Source: Karstenula rhodostoma CBS 690.94 | Lineage: Eukaryota > Ascomycota > Dothideomycetes > Pleosporales > Didymosphaeriaceae | Direction: 5' to 3' | Assembly (NCBI GenBank): GCA_010093485.1 | Contig: MU001500.1 | Location: forward strand, 878,198-942,197 | Length of the DNA stretch: 64,000 nucleotides | Shown here: in pieces, positions 11,194-26,168 of the stretch | Layout of the letters: the number at the start of each line of letters is the position of its first letter | Numbering within the stretch: the first letter of the stretch is position 1 | Program-made: the position numbers and the translations under genes | The notes under the pieces: generated by a model | What the model saw: the letters and a program-made list of their open reading frames with translations, nothing else | What the model was told of the DNA's origin: nothing | The model's database searches: none

Positions 11194-12734
11194 CTACCCA
11201 GTGATGTATACGTTTTTGCCGGCCCGCGCGTTATTGATCGCAATCGCCAGGCTGATGATGTCGTAGTTCCTGCCCACGTTTTCTGGCTTGTCATACGGGA
11301 AGACCGCAGGCTTGTCGCGGACGCCCACCGCATCAATGTACAGCACATTAGGGAAGCTCTCCGGCGTGAACGCGTTGAACGCATCGACGAACAGCGGGTC
11401 GTACACCGAGACCGCAAGGTTCAAGATCGCCTTGTCAAAATTGAGCACGTCCTCGGCTTGCTGTGTGAGCGTCCAAGAGAAGATGTGAAACTTGTCTTTG
11501 CGCTGCGCGTCGTCTGCAACGAGGTTACGCTCTGCCTTGAGCTTGTCGAGCTGGTCTTTCTTCATCTGCTCGGCATCGTTGGAGTTTGCGTAAGAGTCGT
11601 AGATCGGGAAGTTGTCTTGGTTGAAGAAGCCTTGGTTGGCGTAGTCGCCAAGCGAGATCCCGCTGGGCAACTGTGCGAAGATGAAGACAGAGGCGCGATC
11701 GGTGATGAAGCTTCCAAGGGTGTCGCCGCTGAAATCATGGCTTCCAGGGTTGTCAGCAGTGAAGCGGTTGTTGACTGCCGTGAGCTTGTCGAAAAGCTGG
11801 TTCCACTGGTCTTGCGATAGGTCTTTGTAGTCGTTGTCTGTATCGAGCGTGTGACTCAAGTTGATGATAACGAGTTCCTTGTACTTGGCCGTAAAGTCAT
11901 TGACCTGGTTGATGATGTCCGAGAGCTTTTCTCCATTGCCGCCCAGCCAGATATCCTCGATCTCGGAGTAGTGTCCGGCTTTGAATTCTCCACCGGATAA
12001 CACAGGTCGCAGATCAAAGTATCGTGATCCAGCCACGAGCTGGTCGTAAAAGTTGAGGACTTGAGTCTGGCTGTTGGTCCAGTGCGCGCCGATGGTGCCT
12101 GCATCGAACGAGCTCATGCCAGCGTCGTGCGAGCCCGGCATACAGATCTGCTTCAGTGTCCTGTTCCCCAACGTTCCGAGACTTTGTTGCATCCAGTCGG
12201 TGAGATCTCCAGCGTTTGACCACCAGTCGCCAAGTTCATCGGTGCTTACGATGAAGTCCACAGCATGGTCATGGCGGAAACCCAAATCGATGCTCGACCC
12301 TTTCGGGCTCTGCTTTGTTGCTATATTATCCAGATTGATGGTAATGTGGAAGTCGTCTGGTTTCTTTCCGATGACCTGAAACGTGTCTGACGTGCCATCG
12401 ATGGTGTAGTAGGCCTCGCCGGCGTCGTCCTTCTGTCTGCCTTTTTGACCCCACTCGACATATACCTGCGCAGCGGTCCCAGCCTTGACCGTAGGCCATT
12501 CCCATTTATCCATCTGGTAAGAGTGCTGGCCGCTCACGACCCAATCCTTTGGAGAGCCATTGAGGAGAGTAAGAAAACCGCCTGCGGGAGTCAGCTCTCC
12601 TGGCTCATCTAGATGGTCCGATAACAGCCATAGTCCAATGCAATCGGTGTGTTTGTTACCCGATTTGGGGCAACACATTGTTCTCGAGCATTTGCCCGAG
12701 TGCTGAAAGGGGATGCTGTCTTACCGTAACCCAT
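11194..12734 (-). CDS. PLC-like phosphodiesterase (PI-PLC X domain)
   Basis: A 10-nt first exon (12725-12734, ATG GGT TAC G) is joined to 11194-12581 over a 143-nt intron (GTAAGA...CGCAG, phase 1), giving 465 aa that begin MGYGGFLTLLNGSPKDWVV. This start is preferred to an ATG at 12678 inside the intron because it restores a clean N-terminal beta domain. The first 150 residues form that fungal domain. The X domain follows, with catalytic-type histidines in PGSHDAGM and AGHYSEI, the SRYFDLRP motif and ELVIINLSH. The fold cleaves phosphodiester head groups of inositol lipids in bacterial PI-PLC; the substrate of this fungal group is not known to me. There is no signal peptide. Confidence 0.82.
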
Positions 12735-13879
12735 AGTGACGACCTTTTCGAAAGAAGCTTTGACCAGCAAATTCTACGCACTCAAGTTAAAGAAGCGAAC
12801 CTCGAAAGCGACTGTGCCTCTCTCATGCACGCGGAGGTCGCCCAGGTATATACACAAGCTTTCCGCCCCAGTGGCACCTGCACATGTTGCCTGTGCGCCC
12901 GCCCCGGCTGTCACTCAACCACAAAGACATACCGTGACCCAGAGCCTTGACCCAATTCGCTTACAGCTACCCACCTTTTACCAAGACAATTACTTCGAAA
13001 ATACCCGCTAACAGGGGCTCGTAGTTGCGCGGGGGCGAGGACTGGTGTTGTCGTTTCGCTCACATGCCTGATTAGGCTCAAGTCGCGTTTCGCCTGAAAA
13101 ATAGCCAACCAGTCCGAAGTCCGCGAGACCGTGGCACTATCCCCAGCGGCTTCCTATCCCAGTAACGAGCCAATGAAGATGCTCCGTCAGCGTTGAGATA
13201 CATGGCGCAGGCGCTGGAAATCTGACGCTGGGGCTGTGGCTGTTCAGATATTCCTCATCCTGGCCGATGTTTCAAGGCTGCGCTGTAGCAGCGTCCGGTA
13301 TTGGAGTGCGCTAAATGTAGAACTCGAAAACGGATCCGAAGAAGCGGCACACCTGGTCCCAAGCGTATGGCGGCGTGCAGCTTGTAGAAGCGGAAGAGGC
13401 GTCAGGTTGTGGGGACAAGAACGGAAGGTTGATGTTGTTTTGGAAACATCGACCAGGTAGCGAGACATACATGCTGCATGCTATGGAACAAGTGACTGGG
13501 TTGCTTCGAGGCGCAGTACGCACGTTGCGAAGAGCGAAGGACGCCAAGCTACCTGTCCGTGGGCGGGATCGCCAAATCTCCGCCAGGAGTACGCCTACTC
13601 ACCAGGCCTCCAGCGTCACTCATACCCGAAGAAACAGTCTCACATAAACATCTTCGTAGCATTGTCCAAAAACATGTCACCCACAACTGCATCTTGGATC
13701 AAGACGCATCAGGCGATGCGTCAGGCATTTTAGCTCAACCACCAACAATAGACAACTGGATGGAAATTCATTGCTCGCTTGAAGAAACAAAACGGGTTAT
13801 ATGGATTGAAGTCAACATGGACAGGGGATAGTATTCTACATAGGGTCTACCAGCTCATTCACAACTGTAAACACCCCAG
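12735..13879. other. intergenic, no gene seen
   Basis: This 1.1-kb stretch holds the promoter of the PLC-like gene and the 3' flank of NAN1. The short frames on both strands overlap each other and have no recognisable content. Confidence 0.4.
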
Positions 13880-16800
13880 TCATGCCACACTGGCTGCAGT
13901 CCGAGGCTTTCTTCCATATAGACCCAGCACAGCATCAAAGAGATCTCGGACGGGCGGCAGTGCATGCGAAGGTCCGCTGTCGAATATCTGCTGTAGTTGT
14001 TCCGAACTGACAACAGGCTTGTCGTTTTCCGAAGCGCGCAACAATTCCTCGCTTGCGGACAGTTGCAAGTCAGATGCGTTCTGCAATGCCGTCTCCTCAG
14101 TGTCTTCCGAGTCGTCTTCGTCAACTTCCGTATCTTCAGACACCTCGGAAGCGGACTCAGCCGGCGGGCTGGGGAGCTGAAGCGTGGCCACTGAGGGAGT
14201 GAGAAGTCGGATGTTTGAAGATGTGTCAAGCGCAATGAAGCCCCGACTTCCCTTCGTCGCCACCAATCCCAGAACAAGAGCTTCCGGTATAGTACAGGAC
14301 CAAACCGGTTCAGATGAGACAGGGCTGTATACTGTGACCTTGGTCGCGATCTTGGTAAAGCGCTCATCTTCCGGTTCCTTCTTTTGAAGCCGCGGTGTTG
14401 ACACGGCGAACGTGCAGTCCCTCTCATTTGTCGCAAGGGACAATAATTGACTATGCGTGGCAATTCTGACTCCCGGAGTTTTGTTCGGGATGGAGTACAC
14501 GAGCCGGTCCATGATCATGTCCCAAACGACGACTGCGTTGCCAAGCAAGATTAAGTGACGACCAAGGATAGCCACGCCGGAGAGTGCGGTGATGTCGATC
14601 TCAGTTATAGAGCGACGAATGCTCCCGTCATTGGTATCGACGATGTGGACTACACCTGGATCCTCGTCAGATGCCCATGACACACCAGCGGCGAGAACAG
14701 ATCCATCCGCGGAGAATGCCAGGCGACATGTACGAGGAATGGTACTCTGCGCTGCTTCGTGAGCTTCATCGACTTCAATCTTGTCAGCGAGCTTTACGGC
14801 GCGATCCAGAGACCAGTTGACAAGACCACGCATTCGGTCTGCGCCGCGCACAATGACACCATCTCGCATCCGCGTCTTTGGTCTCCAGATGCGCACTACA
14901 CGATCTTCGCCAACTGTAGCAAACCCAGCGCCAGAAGGGTCGGCAATTAAATCGAATACGCGGGCATGTGCAGAGACCCCATCGATGAAATGAGGAGCGT
15001 CGATGCGTGCGTCCAGCACCCATTGTGCATTTTGTTCGTCTCGTCTCCAAATCTTCAAATATACCTCTCGACGTAGTGTTCGTTCCTCTACGTTCAACGC
15101 CGATATACCCTCTTCGATATACGACAGGTCTGCGACGGGAGGTACCCATTCGTCAACCGTAGCAAGCCATGCACCATCGTGGCTAATGCGTAGCAAGTTG
15201 ACGCTCGGCTCCAGAATCGGGCGACCATCAGGACCCATGTTCGGGTCAGTCGCATTGTTTCGAGTCAAAGGCTGTCGTGCGATCGGTCGCTGATTGGCAA
15301 GATCGAATGTCTGGATATATGGTTCTGATCTGGATGCACCTCCGTGTCGAGGTTGCGAAGAGGGCGTGACGAAAGTGATGTGACTGTTGTTATTCGGATC
15401 GATGTCCATAGGTACTAGAGTGAGATATTTTGGAGAAAAGTGTGGGTTGGACAGCCGGTGGAGCTTTCCGGCACTGATCCTACGGGTCTGAATACCAACG
15501 ACATTGGTCTTGGCCTTCAATTCCGATGTTGACAAGACGATGACAGAGTTGTTTGCCAGCGTCACCCCGTAAGATGCGCCAGATGGAGAGATTGCGATGC
15601 TTTCGATTGCCGCAGTCAAATGCGGAAGATGTTGTTGCTTTCCGGTCGCCAGCTGCCAAATGGTGAGAACAGTTTCGTCACCTCCGGAGATCAAATAATT
15701 GCCTGTGCTAGTCAGTCACAATACTCTTCTCGAACTAAGACTCATCTCACCATCTAGCGAATACTTGAGTGATCTCACGGCAGTCCTATGCCAATGTAAC
15801 CGCTTTGGGGTCAGGCTTTCTGGTCCAACTTTCTTGTCTGAAGCGTCCTTCTGGCTCTTCTCAACAGCGACGAATCTGGAGATGACATCTTCAAAAAGGT
15901 AAATGGCGCCTTCCTCGTCTCCGACAGCAAGATCAAGGTGATCTCTGGCATCCTCCAATGCCTTGTCCTTTCCACCAGATATCTGCACGAAGGCATTGAA
16001 GGTAGTGATGCGCTTAGACATTTCAAACTCGCGCCATGTGTACTCAAAGTCTTGCAGTGCCGTCTGCTTGAACTTCCTTCGCTTTCCGACTATCATAGAG
16101 TTTGGCGTGCTCAAAACTATGAGCTTGCCTTGCAACAAAACCTGCATCTCGGTGATGGGACGACTGGTTCTCAATATCTGCTTTACTTCTGTCTTTGAGG
16201 CTTCGTCTCCAGTGTACAAAGCGTGTACGTTCACAATGTGTTTGCTTTCTGCCTCATGTGTAAAGACGAGGTCCCGGGAAGTGGTTGGCTGCTCGACAAC
16301 GACCAGATGCTGGACGTTCGCTCCAATGCCCCAGCGGCCAAGTTTTGAGCCATCGGTCCAGTTCCAAAGAGAGATGATCCCGGCTGTGTCTGCCACATAA
16401 ACGAGATCGGAGTTGGTGGATGAGAGAGCATAAGCTAGGGCCAAGCTGGAGGCGCCTAGAGGCAGCGATCTGACGAGCAATGAAGTGTCGGCCGCGTATA
16501 CTTCCAATGCCTTGAGCTTGCCCAGGAGCAGATACTTCTCGTCGGGCGAGAAAACAGGATCTTGTGGCAAGAACCATCCGCCTTGGGGGGCTGAAATGGA
16601 CCATGGATGCGGGCTTCGCTCTTTTTTGAAGATCCCAACCTGTTTCTGTGTCTCCGCAGCCACTGCGGTGGATGATGGTGCAACATCCTTCTCGTCCTCA
16701 GCGAGGGCATCCGCGCCAGTTTCTGACTGTGTCTTCGGTGTCGATTTGTCCTTCTTTCGCGGGATCGACGGCGTGCCTGCAGCGGGGCCTGCGGGAGTTC

Positions 16801-17032
16801 CGTTGGTGTGCGCATTATGTGGTGTTGGCTGTTTCTTCTGGTCCACCTTCGCTTCTGGCGTGACAGCAGACTTCGGTGTCGCTCTAACTGCGGGCGTGGC
16901 ACTGTTCGTCTTGGAGGGCGTCGCTTCTCCACCAGCGGCCGGCTTGCTCTTGCCCGTTTTCGCCTTCTTCCTCTGCGCCTCTGCGCCTTCTCTTTTGCGT
17001 TTCAGCTGTGCGGCACCATTGACGTCGGCCAT
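13880..17032 (-). CDS. NAN1: Nan1/Utp17 (WDR75-like), t-UTP subunit of the SSU processome
   Basis: Exons 15751-17032 and 13880-15702, joined over a 48-nt intron (GTGAGA...CACAG, phase 1), encode 1034 aa. The splice makes a continuous WD repeat, RSLKYSLDG-NYLISGGDETV. The N-terminus (MADVNGAAQLKRKREGAEAQ) is a basic, Ala/Thr-rich nuclear tail. WD-type beta propellers follow (HPWSISAPQGGWFLP; LISGGDETVLTIWQL; FATVGEDRVVRIWRP). An acidic SEDTEVDEDDSEDTEET stretch lies near the C-terminus. Utp17 joins the nascent pre-rRNA early and also supports rDNA transcription. The frame is open 26 codons upstream of the chosen ATG. It is divergent from RPB10 with only 292 bp between the ATGs. Confidence 0.85.
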
Positions 17033-17324
17033 GTTTACTCCTCCTACAAAGACACAAGCGAAAACAAGAAGAGATCTAGTGTTTGGCCTCTTTGCGCACG
17101 CAGCCGCCAAAAGTTGGAGATAATTTTCGGCGCAGCTGGTCCGAGCGCGGCGCTACTTTGGCCTTGGCTCTACCGCGGCCTCGTCGAATTTCTTTGACCG
17201 CGTTGCAAGGCACAGGCACGCTCCACAGCTGCACCCACCGAGGCCTCCCTCCCATACCACCCCAGCCCTCTGCCCTGCAAGCGCAACGTTGCACACCTCA
17301 CAGGAACGCTCGCCCTCCCTCATC
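17033..17324. promoter_or_regulatory. shared promoter of NAN1 and RPB10
   Basis: These 292 bp separate the divergent start codons of NAN1 and RPB10, so both genes must use this region. I recognise no TATA box. Pyrimidine-rich tracts precede both ATGs. Confidence 0.5.
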
Positions 17325-17720
17325 ATGATCATCCCCATCCGCTGCTTCAGTTGCGGAAAGGTACCGCGCGACCTCCCCGCTCAAAGACCAACACGCTGAC
17401 AATAACCAGGTAGTAGGCGACCTCTGGGAGTCCTACCTCGAGAAGCTGGACTCTGGCATGTCCGATGTGTATGCGCCGCCCGCCTCTGCCTACCCAAGTC
17501 CACCGCCCGCGTGCTGACCACAACCCACAGGGACGCCATCGACGCTCTGGAGCTCCGCCGCTACTGCTGCCGCCGCATGATTCTCACACACGTCGATCTG
17601 ATCGAGAAACTGCTCAAGTACGTCAACTCCGAAACCCAGAAGGACTGGCGCCGCGCCTTATTTGAGAACGAGAAGAAGAAGCTCGAAAAGCTCGAAAAGC
17701 GCAATGAGCGCAAAAACTAA
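17325..17720 (+). CDS. RPB10: Rpb10 (ABC10-beta), shared subunit of RNA polymerases I, II and III
   Basis: Three small exons (17325-17360, 17410-17468, 17531-17720; introns of 49 and 62 nt) encode 94 aa. The start [12 protein letters not shown] carries the first zinc pair (C-x2-C). [14 protein letters not shown] follows, and the second pair lies in [20 protein letters not shown], the signature of the family. The second intron uses GTATGC in phase 2, giving [16 protein letters not shown]. Yeast Rpb10 has 70 residues; the extra 20 or so here form a Lys/Glu-rich C-terminal helix. It sits at the Rpb3-Rpb11 side of all three polymerases. The divergent partner is the rDNA/ribosome factor NAN1. Confidence 0.95.
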
Positions 17721-18074
17721 GCTCTGCTCCTCGCTACCCTCGATTGATATGTTCCGGTCAGGAACTAACAATTGCTAGATACAACGCGAGTGAACGGGAA
17801 CAGGCGAAGGCGTTGAGGCGGTAATGATAACGGGGACTTTGATACTTCACATGAGAAACACGCGCCAGGCGAGCCAAGGAAACGGAATACGGCGTTTACA
17901 AGATGCATGTATGGCGTTATTAGGAGCCATGCCTCGGGAGATTTTTCAAGATACCAATATGACGAGCTTTTCAGCGTCATCACCTTTTGCATCTTGTTGC
18001 AGTCATGTCAAGCCCTTTGCGAGAAGTGTGCCATTTTCTCTGCTTTGTCTTCTAGAGCTAGTATACTTCCCAGT
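17721..18074. other. intergenic, convergent gene ends
   Basis: This lies between the 3' ends of RPB10 and the kelch gene. No gene or repeat was seen. Confidence 0.4.
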
Positions 18075-19445
18075 CTATCTCTCCGCAGTAATCAGCCACC
18101 CATCGCTCAGAATCCGTCCTTCAGCATCAACTCCACCCCAAACGACGACACTGGCCCCGTCGACCTCCGTTCCTTTCGCTGCCGCGAATCCGCTTCTCGA
18201 GCCGAATCCCTTTATCCCGTTCTTTTCTTGCGCCAACTCCTCCCCCCTGGTATCCGTGTACTTGCACCCTACCTCCGCCCAGTGCGCTTCGCGCGTCTCC
18301 CGCCTCAAAGCTTCTCGTACCGCATCCTTTGCAATCGCCGCACTGGCGTGCTCAGACGGCAGCTGGAACGCCCAGACATCATCGAGTAGAGTGATGTTGT
18401 TATCCGGCGCTGGCGAAGAGCCCCCGAAGAGCAAGAGGTAGTGCCTCCCCTGCCCTGTCGTCACGTCCTGCAACCCCGCCGCAAACCTGGGTGAAGGAGT
18501 GAGACTTGACGAACCGTTCGCTGCCGAGGGCGCAGAAAGAGAATCCCAAGCCCAACCGCTAGCAAGCGGCGTAGTTCCGTCTTCAGCATGCTGCCACACG
18601 GACGATGCGTCGAGAACCTGCGTCGTTGCCACCGCACTTCCTCCCGTCTCAGTGGCTGTCTTTCCTCCAAATAAGTACAGACTGTTACCCACGAGCGCGA
18701 GGCTAGCTCCCTCGGTCGGTGGTCCGCCTGGTGTAGGCAAGTTCGACCATGTGCGCGACCGCACATCGAAGGCCAGCGCGTCTTTAGCCAGCTCTCCTGT
18801 TCCTGTTTCCCTTCCTCCAGTAAAAAAAATGGTTCCCCAAGAATCTTCTTCAGCAGGTTCCGGCACGACTTTTGCTGGGTCGGCAGGCTGCTGCGGTGCC
18901 TTCTCCTGGTAAGTGACAATCCTTGGTGCTGGCAGACCACTTGCGGCAGCCGCGTGACCTGTACGATGGGCCGGCACTGTGGTGTCTGGCGATGGATCGA
19001 GGTACGACCAAGTGTTCCGTAGCGTCTGGAAAATCCAGATCCTGCCATTCTCTTCCTGTACGCCTTCGCCGCCGAAGATGTATATACTGTCTCCTATCAC
19101 CACGCTCGAGTGTCCTTTGCGTGAGGCGGGAACAGCTCCGCCGACAGTCTCTGGGCGTGCTTTTAGGGTGGTATAATCTGCCTCTAGAACGCCCGAAGAT
19201 GGCAGGATGATAACGTGCATGTCACTGTCCGCAAGTTCGCCAGGTGCTGTCTCGCCTCCGAATACGTATGCTCGGCCTTTGACGACGGATAGGGTATGGC
19301 CAGAACGTGGTAGGGGTACGGAATCGATACGGGTGAGATTGGCTTTGAGAGGAAGGGTCGGATGGGTAATCCCTTTGACCAATGCTGCTGCACCGGAGAG
19401 AATGTTCTCGGCGGCATAGAGGGCGCCTGCTGCTGCGGGTTCCAT
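18075..19445 (-). CDS. kelch-repeat protein
   Basis: A single exon encodes 456 aa from the start MEPAAAGALYAAENILSG. At least five kelch blades are visible, each with a hydrophobic strand, GG and a later Trp: AYVFGGETAPGEL, SIYIFGGEGVQEE, IFFTGGRETGTG, SLYLFGGKTATETG, LLLFGGSSPAP and VVVWGGVDAEG. This should be a six- to seven-bladed propeller with no extra domain, probably a scaffold. A helical insert (about 390-410) separates the last blades. The frame is open for 57 codons upstream to 19616, but that part is unlike the family. No specific orthologue is proposed. Confidence 0.85.
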   Translation of the reverse strand: MEPAAAGALYAAENILSGAAALVKGITHPTLPLKANLTRIDSVPLPRSGHTLSVVKGRAYVFGGETAPGELADSDMHVIILPSSGVLEADYTTLKARPETVGGAVPASRKGHSSVVIGDSIYIFGGEGVQEENGRIWIFQTLRNTWSYLDPSPDTTVPAHRTGHAAAASGLPAPRIVTYQEKAPQQPADPAKVVPEPAEEDSWGTIFFTGGRETGTGELAKDALAFDVRSRTWSNLPTPGGPPTEGASLALVGNSLYLFGGKTATETGGSAVATTQVLDASSVWQHAEDGTTPLASGWAWDSLSAPSAANGSSSLTPSPRFAAGLQDVTTGQGRHYLLLFGGSSPAPDNNITLLDDVWAFQLPSEHASAAIAKDAVREALRRETREAHWAEVGCKYTDTRGEELAQEKNGIKGFGSRSGFAAAKGTEVDGASVVVWGGVDAEGRILSDGWLITAER

Positions 19446-20078
19446 GGTAGATCGAGGCAATTTGCGGCGATTGGTTAGATGATCTATGCTGGCAAAGCTG
19501 GAGGATATAGCTAGAGTAGAGATGCAAGTAAGTAGGGTTGGGAAGGAAATACGTGTCTGTCGCTTACTCCAGTTAGGTGACGCGCGCCAACTATGACGTA
19601 GCGTATCCTTACGCATCGGCTTGTCCCATTGCGGAACGGTTCCTTGAATTATTTACATTTTACTGAAACATGTCTAGTGCCTCTTATGTGTACATCGTAA
19701 CAGTGTAGTGATGGCCAGAAAAATCGTGTCGTGACATCTAAACGCGAAACTTACGTCCCCAAGGTGTAGGGTGGTTGCTTGCATCGGGTAAGATCGCTGT
19801 AGCTGCAACGTATCGTATGTATCATTCTAGTACGCCACCCGCCACCAGCGTCGGGACGTTCATGTCCAAAATAGCTAGTAGAGTGTGATGACCGGCACCT
19901 GGTGACCTGGACATGCTCCATGATCTGAGCTCGTTGCCCGAGGTGGACGACGTGTTCATGTGTACACAGCAATTTAACCGTGGAAAATCCGGGCAATGCA
20001 TCTAACAGGGGTGCATCCATTGGTTACTCGATGCAACAGTCTGCTGCCGAAGCTCTTATGCTGGTATTTGTTGTAGAC
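19446..20078. other. intergenic, no gene seen
   Basis: This stretch holds the kelch promoter and the 3' flank of the ADCK2-like gene. I see only short frames. Confidence 0.4.
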
Positions 20079-22312
20079 CTAAAGATTAGGTGCCAACTGG
20101 TCATATTTTACACATCTTTCAACCTAAACTATGTTAGCGAAGGAGTGAGCCACATTATGAGTAGGGCCAGCTTACAGATTCAACAGACGCCTGAAGGAAG
20201 CTGCGGGCTTCAAGACCAACCCAGACTCTGAGCATCGAGAAGTCGCCGCCACGTATCATAGCAGAGCCGCTCTGAGAGCCAACTTGGCGCAAGATAGGGA
20301 GCGCCCTATAGTTTGATTAGCAAGAACACTTGTGCTTCCTGTCCACATGAGTACATACCCTGCAAACAGATCCAGGTTTGGGTTGAGGCTCCTTCCAATG
20401 CCCTCCAATAGCAATATGCTTAGCACGACATTTACGAAATCGCCCTCCAAGCGGACATGATGACTTCGAACCATTGATAAGACCTCGTTGAGAATATCAC
20501 CAATCTTGATGTTGCCCAGGGCAAAGGTCCGGCTCTTGACACCGAGGACTAGGTGTTGCATACGCAGTGCGAACACTTCGGAATCGATAACCGCCTCGGG
20601 CTGTCTGCATCTTTCAACCATGAGATGCCCAGCCTTATAGCCGTCAAACTCAGCTATTGATTTGAAGAGATCTAGGAAGTTGGCTCGGTTGGTTGCGTTG
20701 AGTTCAGTAACCAGACCTGTATCGATGAAGATGATCTGGGGCCGGTACCCCTCGTTATCAATCTCTTGAAGGCGCTTGTTCCATTCCTGGGTGTCCTTCC
20801 TGTATGGGCGGAGCCTCCGGAGTACCTCCTCGGTCACATCTGGCGAGTCCTTTGGGCCAGTTGTACGGTCTTCTTTTCGCGTGAAGAGCCCCACGTCAAT
20901 TTTCTGCGGCTGATAGAAGCGTACCATGATGTTACCCGGGTGCAAATCGGCATGAATGAAGTTGTCGATTAAAAGCATGGTAAGGAAAGCATTGAGGCCT
21001 TCGTTGGCGATATCCGATTGGAACGGGCCTCCGCCGTTTTGCAGAAAATCTTCCATGGGGATGCCTTGGGCGAACTCCTCAATCAAAACATTGCGCGTTG
21101 TGTATTCTGTGTAAGGGTACGGGAACCAGGCGGTGTTGCGCTCCTTGAAATGCTGACGGAATAGAGTTAGATTGGCAGCTTCGATACGCAGGTCAAGCTG
21201 GAGCCTCATCATCTCACCAAACTGCTCGACCTCGTCCGGAAAAGACAGCCACTCCATGGTCGGTATAGCATTAATGATAGCGGCAAAGAAACCCATGATG
21301 CGCAGGTCTCTACGCACAATCCGCTCTACATTTGGATGCAGCACTTTGATTGCAACGTGGCTCGAGGGTACCCTGTGCGGCATATCTTTCAGTGCTGTGT
21401 CCACATTCCTCCTTATCCGCTTGCGTAGATTCGGAGGCTCTTCCTCGGTGTTCTGCTGTAGCGTGGCAAGATCTGGCTTTAGCTTGGCCTTGTAGACCTG
21501 TGCAATAGCTCCCACGCCCAACGGGCTCTCGTCAAACTCGTCAAAGATGTCTTCGAATCGGCGGCCGTCGAAGGCTTTCTCTATGGTCTTCTTCGTGATG
21601 TCAAGCGAGTGCGCCGGGGCGTGGGAGTGGAGGTTAGACATGGTCTTGCACATCTCAGTAGGAAATATATCGGATCGGGAGGCGGCCCATTGCCCAAGCT
21701 ATGTACCGTCAGCTCCAGAGAGTAAGATCGAGCGGCAAAACTCACTTTGATGAAGGCAGCACCCGCCCGTTCCATGCTTGCGACCAAGAAGCCATACCAC
21801 CACAGTGTGCCGCTCCTCTCATTGTCCCTTCCCGGCTGCCTCTGGCCAAGCCATATCGAAGGTATCGTGACGATTACCGGGACGAAGATGACGACAAGAT
21901 GCAAAAAGCGAAGGCCAGTACAGATGGGTTCAATGATGTATAAGTCGACGAAGAAGTAAATGCCCCTTCGATATTTCTTCGAGTTCCTGATGGCCTTTGG
22001 CACCTGCTCCTTCAGTTCCTTCCTCGACGCCTCCAACATGGCCTCTTCATGTGTCTTGTCTCCAATGTTGGTTCCATCGTTGCTGATTTCGACGAATGCG
22101 AGGGGGCTGAGGAGTGTTCCGCCGGCCGCAGCTGCGCCTGCTCCAGACCATAAGATGGTTTTGCGCGGGAATCCAGGGGTTGCGATGCGTCTGCGCAGGA
22201 AGGACTGAGCGCCCGTGGTGAAGCGGCGCGTCGAGGCTTGCGTGGCAAAGGACGCGCTCTGTCGGATCCCCTGAGGAAGACATTGGCGACCAAGCCAATA
22301 GGCTGACCTCAT
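20079..22312 (-). CDS. UbiB/ABC1-family atypical kinase, ADCK2/Cqd1-like, mitochondrial
   Basis: Four exons (21746-22312, 20359-21698, 20176-20305, 20079-20123; introns of 47, 53 and 52 nt) give 693 aa. The N-terminus is Arg/Ser/Ala-rich, as in mitochondrial targeting signals, and two hydrophobic segments follow. The UbiB motifs are clear: IKLGQWAASRSD (KxGQ), GVGAIAQVYKA (Ala-rich loop), HVAIKVLHP, HADLHPGN and FIDTGLV. Splicing exons 3 and 4 gives a family-like C-terminus, LRVWVGLEARSFL... ending KYDQLAPNL. Yeast Cqd1 and human ADCK2 are the nearest named relatives; they affect coenzyme Q distribution and lipid handling. A frame start further upstream would use TTG, so the ATG at 22312 is preferred. 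The subgroup is inferred from the LGQW motif and the membrane segments. Confidence 0.87.
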
Positions 22313-22626
22313 AGTACTAGCGAGGGTATGCAACAAACCCGGAAGATGGCCATGGGCTTCTTCCTGAGCGTGGACGACGAATTCGCGTCGCCGTCACGTC
22401 ACGGGCAAGCCGCGGTCCACTCCCAACGGCCCGGGCGACGGCGACGTCATGCACCAGTAACGCGGAAGGGCCCTATACCACATCGGGCCACAGTGCACCT
22501 TCACCTCGTTGGTGAGTCGCTTTCGATGGAACAGCTTTCCCACCAGCTCAACATACGACGAAAAGATCGATTTGGATATCTGGAAGGAACATTGTGATGA
22601 TATACAGCAGGCAGTCCCTCCGACCC
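22313..22626. other. intergenic between same-strand genes
   Basis: These 314 bp hold the promoter of the ADCK2-like gene and the 3' end of the monooxygenase transcript. Nothing else is seen. Confidence 0.4.

Positions 22627-26168
<3,542 letters not shown>

Noticed and set aside
12593..12678. ATG at 12678 as start of the PLC-like gene (MCCPKSGNKH...)
   Set aside because: This part lies in a 143-nt segment with good splice ends; joining the upstream ATGGGTTACG exon gives a better N-terminus.
22313..22336. Longer start of the ADCK2-like protein
   Set aside because: The codon at 22336 is TTG; the first ATG in frame is at 22312.
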